This document shows, piece after piece, positions 12,014 to 21,652 of a stretch of 34,712 nt of DNA. How positions within the stretch are numbered: the first letter of the stretch is position 1; each line of letters begins with the position of its first letter. The translations under genes were made by a program, and so were the position numbers. Origin of the DNA: Psilocybe azurescens (lineage: Eukaryota; Basidiomycota; Agaricomycetes; Agaricales; Agrocybaceae); NCBI GenBank assembly GCA_023853785.1, contig JAJIRX010000337.1, positions 1 through 34,712 of the forward strand, given 5' to 3'. The notes under the pieces were generated by a model. The model saw only the letters and a list, made by a program, of their open reading frames with translations. It searched no databases and had not been told where the DNA came from.

Positions 12014-12399
12014 GTCTGTTCTTGTACCTAGTGCGGACGCTTTCCTTTGCTTTCTCTTGAGAGTTGAGATAGCGGCTGCATTCAGCTTGCATGTGGTTGT
12101 TCATGCTGCAAAACGTGCAAAGAGCGCAGGGGGGCGCAGGAGTGCGAGATGATGATGCTGCAAGCGCAGAGGCAACGCTGGGAGCGGCAGAAGCGATGGC
12201 GACGTTGGGACTCTTTTGTGACAAAGGCCTGTTGAATGGTAGCCTTTTCAAGCTTGTCCATGAGCAATAGAGACGAAGCAAAGCCACTGAACTTGTCTGG
12301 AAGCGCCCTAATGAGTGTCATGCTTGCCAGCTCATCATCTAGATTGGTGAGAGTGAAGTCATTAGGCCGAAGATCTTGAATCCTGTGAATGGCAGTGTC
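12014..12399 (-). pseudogene. copia-1 gag fragment between LINE C and LINE B
   Basis: Minus-strand translation gives IQDLRPNDFTLTNLDDELAS and LIRALPDKFSGFASS, then DKLEKATIQQAFVTK and a CCHC knuckle CTFCSMNNHMQAEC (C-x2-C-x4-H-x4-C). This is the same order as gag of copia-2 (25889-25050), from which it clearly differs. It is bounded on the left by the 5' end of LINE C and on the right by the A-rich tail of LINE B, so it is a strip of host copia between two same-strand LINE insertions. A frame change separates the two halves. Confidence 0.85.
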
Positions 12400-13076
12400 T
12401 TTTTTTTATTTTTTATTTTTTTATTTTTATTTTATTTTATTTTTTTAAATCATCAATTTGTATACCGGTGCGCGAAAGCAGTCCGGTCGCTAAGTACAAA
12501 TGCCTGACCAGGTAACTACTAAGAAATTGTTCACCAAAACTACTAAGAGTCCGTTGGAAACACTGAAGCCTACGATAAATGACCATGCTGAACACATAAC
12601 GGGGTAGCTACTGTGGGGATATAACGCCAACCTCGATGCAGAATAGGAGCCAAAGAGAAGAACCTATCTACAAAGAACAACCTTGCGGGATATAGGATAG
12701 GAGTGACCCTAGCCTTAGGAAGCCTGGGGTGGAGCGGAAGCAACACCAGCAGGAGATAACGAACAAGGGCAGGGGGGCGCACAAGTCCAGCAACCGAGAC
12801 TAGCGGTACCAGCTCTCCCTGGTTCCCACATACTCGACGCCATTCGTAACGTGGTCCAGGTCCTGGGTGAAGGTAGTGAGTCAAACACCAAAGTGAGTGG
12901 TGAACAAGCCCCACTTAAACGGCCTACCCCCAGCATAGCCAAACAACCACAAGCCAAGCAGATAATTGGCCCATGCCAATCAAGACCGCCGAACGAGGAT
13001 TCCCCCACAATGCCCAACATCAGTTGTCAACCGACACCCGCAAGGGGAGCCGAGCGGAAGGCAAATGCTTTCGGGT
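12400..13076 (-). other. LINE copy B A-rich tail, 3' hairpin and 3' UTR
   Basis: The tail is not pure A but runs of 3-8 A broken by single T. Directly inside it, ATTTGTA (12456-12462) and TACAAAT (12495-12501) can pair, with a CCGG/CCGG inner stem. The element is repeated in D, E and the inverted copy. The remaining UTR to about 13076 carries no conserved open frame. Confidence 0.75.
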
Positions 13077-16000
13077 TCATCTCCAAGAATGAGTGAAGGT
13101 AGCACAACGTGGTTGGCTGCCTAAGCTCGCAAGTCCTGGGAGGACGATAAGTCCTTTGCAGGTGAGGATGTGCGTGCAGGTTTCCCAAGGACACCCACAC
13201 GGGCACAATGTATGACCATTGTTAAGATTGAACCGGGAATAATAAGACCCGATGGGCGCATGATTCAGAATACACCTACACATGCGTGCGTGAGAGCTGT
13301 GGGGAGCTCATGTTCGCGAAGTGAACCCAGGGGTTGTCTTTGCCCCCAGGTTGTGCAACGGCCCCATCGACCGTTTTGAGTTGGAGAAAATTCCATCCTC
13401 GATATTCAGGTTCTTGGAACAGAACATTCCAAGAAGCTCCACGAGAGAGGGCAGCCTGCCTACGAAGGCTGTCAAATGATGTAGCTGGGCGTGGGCCCAG
13501 TGTGACTTTGAGTTTGGTTGCGTACTCGTGTGCTTTTGTAATGCAAGTCCCACTGCAATCGCTGAGGGGACGTACACAAAGGTGATTGACTGGCCATCCT
13601 TGCGGGTGAACCAAGTCTGAATGGCCTCACAGACAGCCACAGAATGGCCCTGTCTGGAGTGGATAGAAGGATCGACAGCTCGGCGGGCAGAAGCCATCGA
13701 GTCTGTGAAGATGAAGATGTCCATGCAATCATCACGCAAAGTCGCATTGACAATTGCAGAATGAATTGCATAGAGCTCCGCATCTGGGGTGGTGACTTTG
13801 CCTGCGACATGTCGAGCACGCCAGCGCTTCGACTCTGCCGCTAAACAGGATGGAGGCTGCAATGGCTTGATACCATCCTGAGAGGGGCAAACTTGCATCT
13901 GTCCCTGCATAGTAGGTCCCAATGTTCTCTGAGATCTTGTCCCAGAGCTTATCGAGGGTGTTTGGTGTGCTGCTTCAATTCCTTGTTGGCATCGCCACAA
14001 GAAATCTAGCAGTCATTGAAGTGGACTTGGTCCGCAAAGCGGTCCATTAGTCGGACACCCGGTCTGGAGAGCAGGTTCATTGGGAGTAGGGTCTCCGTCA
14101 GAGCAAGAACATTAGTGTCGGACTCAAAAGAGTCCCACTAGTGTGGAAAATCTCTGGTTCAGACATAGTCTGAATCAAGAGGGAAGGGTGCGGCAGCGAT
14201 AGTGCCGCAGTTGAAGCGAGAGAGAACGCTCTCACAGGATGGGTCGGGGTCAACGTGGCAAACCGGTAGTCAGCTCGCTCGGACAGACGGCAAAGAAGAA
14301 GATTGATTGGGGGAGGCCTGCAAGGGCCTCCACTCCACCAGTCGGAGAGGTGCGAATGCACCAGTAATCCACAATGCAGCAGAATGCTGCACTGTAGAGA
14401 GATGATGAAGGGCACCTTTGCAGCGAGCAGCTGCGAAGTACCAAAGACAAAAGCCATACGTAACTATGGGAAGCACGCAGGGCGCAATAAAGGACGCTTC
14501 TGGACAGGGCACAGTCCTTGAGTAGAACTACCAGGCATCTTCATCGCCTTAACAGTAGACAAAGCCTTGGTGGAGTAGTATCAGACATGCTCAGTAAAGG
14601 TGAGCTTGCGATCGAAATAGAAACCCAAGTACTGCCAGTACAGCTTGGGTTTGAGAGGGGTCGCGCTGGTATACGGAGCGTAACCCAGACCGACAGGGGG
14701 ATTGTCTTTGGAGTGCGACTGGTCGAAGTGGAATACTTCCGACTTATCGTGCTCCAGTGCGAGTCCAAATTTCTTGAACAGTTCGAATATGACACCATCA
14801 GCCCGTTTAAGGGCTTCACAGTTATCGAGAAGAGACTTTGATTGTACCACAAGGGTGCCATCATCGACATATGAGAGCAGGAAGCACCCATGGGTGAGTG
14901 GATCCAGCTCGAACAGCCTCATAATGAGGGTAAGGTAAAGAGCAGAGAGGACCGGGGACAGGGCAGAGCCCTGTCCCACTCCTACATCTGCCTGGCAGAG
15001 GTCAGAAATGAAGTCACCCCATGCATACTGCATAGAGCGACCGACCAGATAGTGGGAGAAGAATTTAACGACATTGTCACTAAACCCCAACTTCTGGAGG
15101 ATAGCCATGAGAACCTCATGGTTGAGCAACAGGAAGAACTGAGCAACATCAAAGGCAATGACACTAGTCTTGAGTCCCTTGGCCCACCCAGCACGCACCA
15201 TGTGCGTCAGGATAAGGCCGGCATCTTCAGTGGATCTTTGACGGATCCCTCCAATCTGATTTGGGTGGAAGATGTCTGAAGCGACGCCGTTGAACTGAAT
15301 GCGATTGGAGAGCATTTTCTCAATCAATTTACCAACGGTATTCAGGAGCACAATTGGCCTGAATGCCTTTGGAGCAGAGTAGGAGGGCTTGTTCGGTTTT
15401 GGGATGATAACCGACATGGACTCCTTGAAGTGCATAGGCCAATGCCCCACCCTAAGGCAGGCATTGGCGAGCACTAGTAAGACGGTGAAGACTTGGGTGG
15501 GCCCCCGCATCAACATCTTGAGATAAGACCACTTGATGTGGTCCGGCCCTGGGGCCGACACGTTGGAGCAGGAGGCCAGAGCCTCCTGCATCTCAAGTGC
15601 AGAGAATGGGACCCATCCCCAAATGGGCATGTCAGAGATGGAGTCAAGAATGTCAATGTCGAACGCGCGGTCCGATGCCGAGTTGTAAGTGTTATGGAGA
15701 GCATCCCACAACTGAGGAAGGGTGTGGCAAGGCTGCCCCTGATATTGAATAGCCTCGCACAGTGGTAACTTGCGCTGTTGGACCCATGACATGAGGTCCC
15801 AAGTGCGTTGTTGGTGATGGATATTTCTGTGATCCTAGAATCAAAGAAGACCCGTTTGGTGTTCTTGACTGCCTTTCGATAAAACTTCCAGTCCTCCGGG
15901 AGACCATGTTCCCAGTAAGCCTGAAGTGCGACTGAGCACTCATCCGTCCACCATGGTTTTGAGCGCCTTGTCATAGTGACCTCTCTGGAGCAGGTTTCCC

Positions 16001-16341
16001 ATGCTCCGGAGAACAAATCAGCAATAGCTTGTGCCACCGTGTCAATCTGGTCGGGTGTGTTGAGAGGAGCGTGTTCGTCCACTTTCATGGCAAACTCTCC
16101 CTCAATGACTCTGACAAAGCGGATTTTCTCCTCTCGATCGGCTTTGAGAGCTCTGCAGGGCGTGGCCCCAGAATCAGCAGAGATCGATAAGGTAGTGGCG
16201 AGCAGGATATGATCCGACTTGCCCATGGCGTTGTGCACCTGGGTGACCTGCGCTGTCAGGGTCTGGTCTGGTTGCACGAATACCAAGTCAATCACTGTTG
16301 AGCGAAAGCCTTGGATGCGGGGGTAGAAGGTTGGCCCCGGG
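13077..16341 (-). pseudogene. LINE copy B ORF2, endonuclease N-half deleted; best-preserved RT
   Basis: The RT is open over 14581-15792 (403 codons): FRPIVLLNTVGKLIEKML, AFDVAQFFLLLNHEVLMAIL, DVGVGQGSALSPVLSALYL and SYVDDGTLVVQS (catalytic YVDD), then a thumb ending QYLGFYFDRKLTFTEHV. Upstream, the distal endonuclease is present (GPTFYPRIQGF, IDLVFVQPD, SDHILLATTL), but its first part, with the catalytic Glu motif and ORF2 start, is lost where the inverted LINE piece sits. RNase H spans about 13500-13950 (DAELYAIHSA, IFTDSMASARRA). The C-terminal CPCGCPWETCTHILTC (C-x-C-x8-H-x3-C) is intact near 13190. Frames shift around 14560, 14000 and 13500. Confidence 0.88.
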
Positions 16342-16542
16342 TACCCCGTTATGTGTTCAGCACGGTCATTTATCGTAGGCTTTAGTGTTTCCAATGGACT
16401 CTTAGTAGTTTTGGCGAACAGTTTCTTAGTAGTTACCTGGTCGGGCATTTGTACTTAGCGACTGGACTGCTTTCAGCGCACCGGTATACAAATTGATGAT
16501 TTAAAAAATAAAAAAAATAAAAAAATAAAAATAAAAAAAAAA
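16342..16542 (+). mobile_element. Inverted, 5'-truncated LINE 3' end inside LINE B
   Basis: Read on the plus strand this is the last ~155 bases of the LINE 3' UTR followed by an A-rich tail, i.e. the reverse of the 3' ends at 12400 and 20041. It lies between host LINE bases equivalent to 3628 and 4283 of copy A, so about 655 bp of host is missing. Microhomology of one or two bases (GT) marks the left joint. Confidence 0.88.
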
Positions 16543-18674
16543 GCTGATTGAACCTGTGACTCCAGAACACGCAAGCACGCTCATGGGCACCATGATTCTT
16601 TCCGCAATTTGGGCAGTGAGGGGTGTGAGGGCAGGGCTCCCCAGTAGGCGTAGGTGCCTGTGGGGGTCTGCCTTTGGATTGCCTTTGCAGCAGCCTGCAA
16701 CGGTGCGATGCTCTTCCAGCTTGTGAGGACCAGAACATCGTGGACATTTGGCAGCGACTACATGGCAGTGACCAACGGGATGGCCCCACTTCCAACACTG
16801 AGTGCGGAGAGGGACGCCGGAGCTCTTTGATCTAGAATGTATCCAGAGGGGGGCGACCCCTGAACATGAACTGTTTGTCGATGAGCTGGCGGGCTCGGGC
16901 ACCGGAGGCGGTGTCCCAGATATCAAAGAAAGCAGTGGCAGTAGTGCTTGCCTTGGAGATGCGGACTACAGCGGGGGTCCCCACATAGAATGTGCGATGA
17001 AGTCCAAATGGGAGAGGCTTTGAGTGCTGAAGCAACCTCTTCCCGTTCAGTGAGATAATCCAGGTCGTAGTGAGTACCTTGGAACCCAGGAACATCAACA
17101 ATTCGTAAAAATGACTTGGACGTGGGCATGCCAACCCACAGCGTAAACTTGTAGTGGGCCTTGAAATGAGCAGTGACCACACCACGGAGAATATCCGTGT
17201 CACGCTCACTGGGGACTTTGTCAGTGGGTACAGAGTACCCATCGTATGCGATTTCAACAACAAGAACCTTGACGCGAAGGCCCTGGCAGGAGAGAACATC
17301 CGAAGACAGATCCTTGAAGAGGGTGGTGAGATTAGCATCCTTGGCATGATCTCCCACGTCGATGAGCAACTGGCGCCTCGATGGGCCGTGTGAGGTGTAG
17401 TCTGGGATCCTCCTACCCTTCGCGGGAGGCGGGACTGAGGGACAGCCAGCGGAGCTGGCTGCTGAGTTGGTGCCTTCTTGCGTGCAGCCTCAGCGTAGGA
17501 ACAAAGGGCAGGACTGTTGAAGGTGGCAAGTTCGGAAACATGCAAGACACTTGTGGTCCAAGTTTCGTGGTCACACTGTATCAGACAGAGTGGCAATAAG
17601 GGCCTGAAGTCCAAAGTGAGTAACTAAGTGTATTGAGACTGAACTATGCTATCTACTTGCCTGAAGTCCAAAGTGAGTAACAAAGGAGTTCAAGCAGTGT
17701 ACTACAGCTACATAGGTGTCTGTCATGTGATCCAATCAGTCTGAGTCTGAAATATCAATTCTAACAAGGACACGCAGGGCGGGTAGAAGAGGGGAGGCAC
17801 TGGGGGGGCCTCTGATTGGGTACAACTGGTTTCTTGGCCGGAGGGCAGGGTTGAGGAGGAGCAGAGGTGGGGGCAGGCTTGTCAGCCTGACCTTTCCTTT
17901 TATCCTGCTGCACTCGAATAGGTGGCCTGGCCTGTGCACTCCTGCGAGAGGAGCGAACAGGCTCAGCCGGGGTCATAATGACGTCGTCATCGCCCGCACC
18001 ACCGTGGTCAGACGAAGGCGGGGGGGGGAGGAGATGCAGAAAGGGTCTGGGGAAGTAGGACTGATGGCCAATGGTCTTCAAATGGTGTTGTCTTCCACAG
18101 TGAATAACTCCACAACTGCACGGATTGGGAGGATGTTATCAGGAGTGGGGCGTAGTGCCCAGGTCCCCATTGAAGGCGTCACGGGTGAATTCAACCACCG
18201 CTTGAGTCAGGGATGCCCCCATGGGGGACAAATAAAGGTCAATGTGAGTAGAATTGACATACGCTGACGATTGTTCTGAGTGCTCCCATAATCCTATGGC
18301 TATCTTCTAACATATCGGCATCGCTGTAACTGAGTGATAGGTATGCGGGGGAGTCTTCCATATCTTCGTCCTCAGTCCCTCGCCGGCGAAGGAGCATCGG
18401 AGGGCTGGGCGGTGTTGTCCCTGGCAGTAACCGTGGGAGTGCGATGACGAGACGACTGCCTCGAAGATGTGGCAGAGCAACTGGGTTGGGCGGTGCATGC
18501 CCCACAGCGAAGCAGGGACTGGGCCTTGACTATAGGTATCTCAAACAGCGGGAGGCGCTTCGCTGTAGGGACCGGGGATGCAGTTGACGAAGGTTGAACT
18601 GCGGATGGTTTAGCTCTGGAGGCCAGCGTCTGAAAAGGGGACGGTGGCCTTGTGGGTTGCTGTTTAGGCGGCAT
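16543..18674 (-). pseudogene. LINE copy B ORF1, interrupted by a solo LTR
   Basis: It starts MPPKQQPTRPPSPFQ at 18674. The N-terminal half is Pro/Ser-rich, with SPAYLSLSYSDADMLEDS near 18300. The frame for the central block (LTTLFKDLSSDVL, VPTDKVPSERDTDILRG, TAHFKAHYKF) is open over 16923-17369. Knuckles CTQCWKWGHPVG-type, CPRCSGPHKLEEH and CPNCGKNHGAHERAC follow to about 16560. The final ~80 bases of ORF1 and the ORF1/ORF2 junction are missing with the host deletion. The copia LTR splits the gene near codon 300. Confidence 0.8.
17515..17766 (-). repeat. Solo copia-1 LTR with 5 bp target duplication
   Basis: A complete 252 bp LTR (on this strand TGTTGAAGG...TTCTAACA) is flanked by AGGAC on both sides (17510-17514 and 17767-17771). 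Removing it and one AGGAC restores the ORF1 sequence seen in copy A. This is the classic result of recombination between the two LTRs of an integrated element. Confidence 0.95.
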
Positions 18675-18817
18675 AGCTGTGGAGGCCCAAGCTAATACTG
18701 CCGGTGGTGGTAATGCTGGGGATGGTTACTCAAGTAAAGCTTTGTGTAGAACATTTCGCGAAGATGAGCAGAAATTTCTCACAGTTGATACGTGGCAGTA
18801 CCGGAACAAAAAGAATG
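18675..18817 (-). other. LINE copy B 5' UTR
   Basis: It matches the 5' UTR of copy C almost throughout and ends at the same place, which defines the family's 5' terminus. Confidence 0.65.
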
Positions 18818-18967
18818 ACAGCTGAGATATCAACAGAGCGCAGTTCTAGGTCCTCAGTAGCAGCTATAGCAAATGTGGTGCGTATTGTCGCGAGGGGCGA
18901 GGTGTAGGCGCATGCACTTCATGATAGTTGCGTCCGGGACGTTGAGAGCAGCCTTGAGCGACGATTC
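18818..18967 (-). pseudogene. copia-1 reverse transcriptase fragment
   Basis: Minus-strand translation reads RIVAQGCSQRPGRNYHEV, then a segment ending LRSVDISAV. These match the RT fingers of copia-2 (RIVAKGFSQRPGIDYHEV ... LRSVDITAAF). It is only about 50 codons, bounded by a copia-1 LTR on one side and the 5' end of LINE B on the other. Confidence 0.8.
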
Positions 18968-19219
18968 TGTTAAAGGTGGCGAGTTGGGAAACATGCGAGA
19001 CAGCTGTGGTCCGAGTTTTGTGGTCAAACTGTATCAGACAGAGTGGCAATGAGGGCCTGAAGTCCGAAGTGAGTAACTGAGTGTATTGAGACTGAACTAA
19101 GCTATCTACTTGCCTGAAGTCCAAAGTGAGTAACTAAGGAGTTCAAGCAGTGTGCTACAGCTACATAGGTGTCTGTCATGTGATCCCATCAGTCTGAGTC
19201 TGAAATATCAATTCTAACA
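18968..19219 (-). repeat. copia-1 LTR (252 bp)
   Basis: It has the same length and termini as 7212-7463 and 17515-17766 (TG...CA). It is the 3' LTR of the minus-strand fragment, with the polypurine tract GATCATGGGAGGA abutting at 19220-19232. Confidence 0.93.
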
Positions 19220-19269
19220 TCCTCCCATGATCTGAACAGTCTCAGAAATAAAAAGAATGAAATATACTC

Positions 19270-19472
19270 TAAACATAAATCCCCATCTCCTCTCGGCAAA
19301 ACTCAACCTATGCAGCAGGCAGAGCCTTGGTAAGAATGTCCGCAACTTGCTCATCAGTAGGAACAAACGTAGGGTTGATTATCTTGTCATTTACTGCATC
19401 GCGCAGCCAGTTGAAGCGCAGGTCCAGGTGCTTCATGTGTCCATGGTGTTCGGGATTCTTTGAGACACTGAT
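19270..19472 (-). pseudogene. copia-1 RNase H C-terminal fragment with internal stop
   Basis: It matches the last ~65 codons of the pol frame at 6143-7162. A Lys codon (AAG in the 6143-7162 copy) is TAG here, just after PLPAV/ALPAA, so the frame stops about 12 codons early. Confidence 0.85.
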
Positions 19473-20020
19473 TTTTTTTGTTTTTTTTTAAAAAAAATCA
19501 TCAATTTGTATACCGGTGCACAAAAGCAGTCCGATTGCTAAGTACAAATGCCCGACCAGGTAACTACTAAGAAACTGTTTGCCAAAACTACTAAGAGACT
19601 GTTGGAAACACTGAAGCCTACAATAAATGACCATGCTGAACACATAACAGGGTAACTAATGTGGGGATATAACGCCAACCTCGATGCAGAGTAAGAAAGA
19701 GAAACCAAGCTTATCTACAAAGAACAACCTTGCGGGATATAGGATAGGAGTGACCCTATCCTTAGGAAGCCTGGGGTGAAGCGGATGCAGCACCAGCAGG
19801 AGATAACTAACAAGGGCAGGGGGGCGCCCAAGTCCAGCAGCCAAGACCAGCGGTACCAGCTCTCCCTAGTTCCCGCATACTCGACACCATTTGTAACACG
19901 GCCTAGGTCCTGAGTGGGGGCAGTGAGTCGAACACCAAAGCGAGTAGCGAACAAGCCCTGCCGAAACGGCCCACCCCTGCAGTTTCTCAAACAACCACGA
20001 GCCAAGCGGATAATTGGCCC
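19473..20020 (-). mobile_element. LINE copy D: 5'-truncated 3' UTR and tail
   Basis: It starts (as T-rich tail) at 19473 within copia-1 RNase H and matches the 3' UTR of copy B, stopping at GGCCCATG where B continues. It contains no coding sequence. Typical dead-on-arrival LINE insertion. Confidence 0.88.
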
Positions 20021-20040
20021 ATGTAGCTGTAGCACACCGC
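20021..20040 (+). repeat. 20 bp sliver of copia-1 LTR between two LINEs
   Basis: ATGTAGCTGTAGCACACCGC matches the copia-1 LTR (near 7265-7284) at all but one base. It lies between the 5' edge of LINE D and the tail of LINE E. Confidence 0.75.
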
Positions 20041-21265
20041 TTTTTTTTTTTTTTTTTTTTTTGTTTTTAAAAAATCATCAATTTGTATACCGGTGCGCGA
20101 AAGCAGTCCAGTTGCTAAGTACAAATGCCTGACCAGGTAACTACTAAGAAACTGTTCGCCAAAACTACTAAGAGTCTGTTGGAAACACTGAAGCCTATGA
20201 TAAATGACCGTGCTGAACACATAACGGGGTAGCTACTGTGGGGATATAACGCCAACCTCGATGCAAAGTAGGAACCAGAGAAAAGAACCTATCTACAAAG
20301 AACAACCTTGCGGTATATAGGCTAGGAGTGACCCTAGCCTTAGGAAGCCTGGGGTGGAGCGGATGCAACACCAGCAGGAGATAACTAACAAGGGCGGGGG
20401 GCGCCCAAGTCCAGCAGCCGAGAATAGCGGTACCAGCTCTCCTAGTTCCCGCATACTCGACGCCATTCGCGAAAGCGGCCTAGGTCCTGAGTGGGGTAGG
20501 TGAGTCGAACACCGATGCCAGTGGCGAGCCAAGCCCCGCCGAAACGGCCCTTCCCAGGGATTCTCAAACAACCACGAGCCAAGCGGATAATTGGCCCATG
20601 CCAATCAAGACCGCCAAACGAAGATTCCCCCACAATGCTAAACATCAATTGTCAACCGGCGCCCGCAAGGGGGAGTCGAGCAGAAGGTGAACGCTTTTGG
20701 GTTCATCTCCAAAAATGAGTGAAGGTAGCACAACGTAGTTGGCTGCCTAAGCTCGCAAGTCCTGGGAGGACGATAAGTCCTTTGCAGGTGAGGATGTGCG
20801 TGCAGGTCTCCCAAGGACACCCACACGGGCACGATGTATGACCATCGTTGAGATTGAATCGGGAATAGTAAGACCCGATGGGCGCATGATTCAGAATACA
20901 CCTACACATGCGTGCGTAGAGCTGTGGAGAGCTCATGTTCGCGAAGTGAACCCAAGGGTTTTCTTTGCCCCCAGGCTGTGCAACGGCCCCGTCGACCATT
21001 TTGAGTTGGAGAAAGTTCCTTCCTCAATATTCGGGGTCCTGGAATAAGACATTCCAAGAAGCGCCACAAGAGAGGGCAGCCTGCATGCGCAGGCTGTCAA
21101 ATGATGTAGCTGGGCATGGGCCCAGTGCAACTTTGAGTTCGGTTGCATACTCGTGTGCTTTGTAATGCAAGTCCCACTGCAATCGCAAGGGGACGTACAC
21201 AAAGGTAATTGACTGGCCATCCTTACGGGTGAACCAAGTCTGGAGAGCCTCGCAGACAGCCACAG
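20041..21265 (-). mobile_element. LINE copy E: tail, 3' UTR and ORF2 C-terminus
   Basis: The T-rich tail is at 20041-20062, the 3' hairpin just after it, then the 3' UTR to about 20700 and the end of ORF2. It is cut within RNase H at 21265 by the LTR of copia-2. Confidence 0.9.
20703..21265 (-). pseudogene. LINE copy E ORF2 C-terminal fragment
   Basis: The terminal motif MCRCILNHAPIGSYY and CPCGCPWETCTHILTC is intact (about 20790-20930). Upstream is the end of RNase H (CEALQTWFTRKDGQSITFVY). The catalytic RNase H residues and everything 5' are missing because copia-2 begins at 21266. At least two frame changes occur. Confidence 0.82.
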
Positions 21266-21639
21266 TGTTAAAGCAGGCGAGCTCGGGAACACGTGAGACA
21301 CTCGGCTACCAAGTTATAGAACTATGGGAGCAGGGACAAGCGAGCTATAAGCGTCTGAAGTCCTAAGTGAGTAACTGGTTATATTAGACATAAGACCTAA
21401 CTACTTGCCTGAAGTCCTAAGTGAGTAACTGGGGACTTCTGGCACTGAACTACAAGTCTTTATATACTATGTGGTACAGATCTAGACCCAAAAGGAAGTT
21501 GATAGACATCATATAGATGATAAGAATCAAGATAAAGATCTGGAGCATCAAATAGATAAAGATCAACAATGCTGATGTAATCATGATAAAGATCAGATCA
21601 CGTGATCTATAGATAGAAGTATGAAATGCAGTTTTAACA
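21266..21639 (-). repeat. copia-2 3' LTR (374 bp)
   Basis: TG...CA ends (TGTTAAAGC...GTTTTAACA on the plus strand). Two copies of TCCTAAGTGAGTAACT (within 21354-21376 and 21407-21430), three copies of GATAAAGATC (21531, 21555, 21585) and the palindrome AGATCACGTGATCT (21595-21608) are inside. On the element's sense strand a TATA box TATATAAAG lies at 21458-21466. Confidence 0.95.
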
Positions 21640-21652
21640 CTCCCCTGTTCTG
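21640..21652 (-). promoter_or_regulatory. copia-2 polypurine tract
   Basis: On the minus strand CAGAACAGGGGAG immediately precedes the 3' LTR. Confidence 0.75.

Larger units (their letters stand above)
12400..18817 (-). mobile_element. LINE copy B, both ends present, with internal insertions
   Basis: This is the only LINE here with both termini in the window: the A-rich tail (12400-12446 as T-rich) and the 5' end near 18817. It is interrupted by an inverted LINE 3' end (16342-16542, replacing about 655 bp) and by a solo copia-1 LTR (17515-17766). Its 3' flank is copia-1 gag and its 5' flank is copia-1 RT, so the flanks are not contiguous in copia, and I see no clear target duplication. Confidence 0.9.
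18968..19472 (-). mobile_element. copia-1 3' end: RNase H tail, PPT and LTR
   Basis: On the minus strand it runs from SVSKNPEHHG in RNase H to the pol stop, the polypurine tract and a full LTR. The upstream part of this copia was displaced by LINE D, whose tail begins at 19473. The LTR's outer side joins copia-1 RT sequence (18818-18967), so one copia seems to have inserted into another. Confidence 0.9.

Noticed and set aside
14890..15279. Plus-strand open frame of 129 codons opposite the RT
   Set aside because: It mirrors the conserved RT on the other strand and shows no recognisable domain.
18805..18830. Target duplication for LINE B (CTGTCATTC against CTGCCATTC)
   Set aside because: The match is imperfect and the two sides come from different copia genes, so similarity is likely chance.
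21266..21639. RIP-type mutation in the LTR pair
   Set aside because: There are only two differences, and neither is the CpA-to-TpA change expected from RIP.
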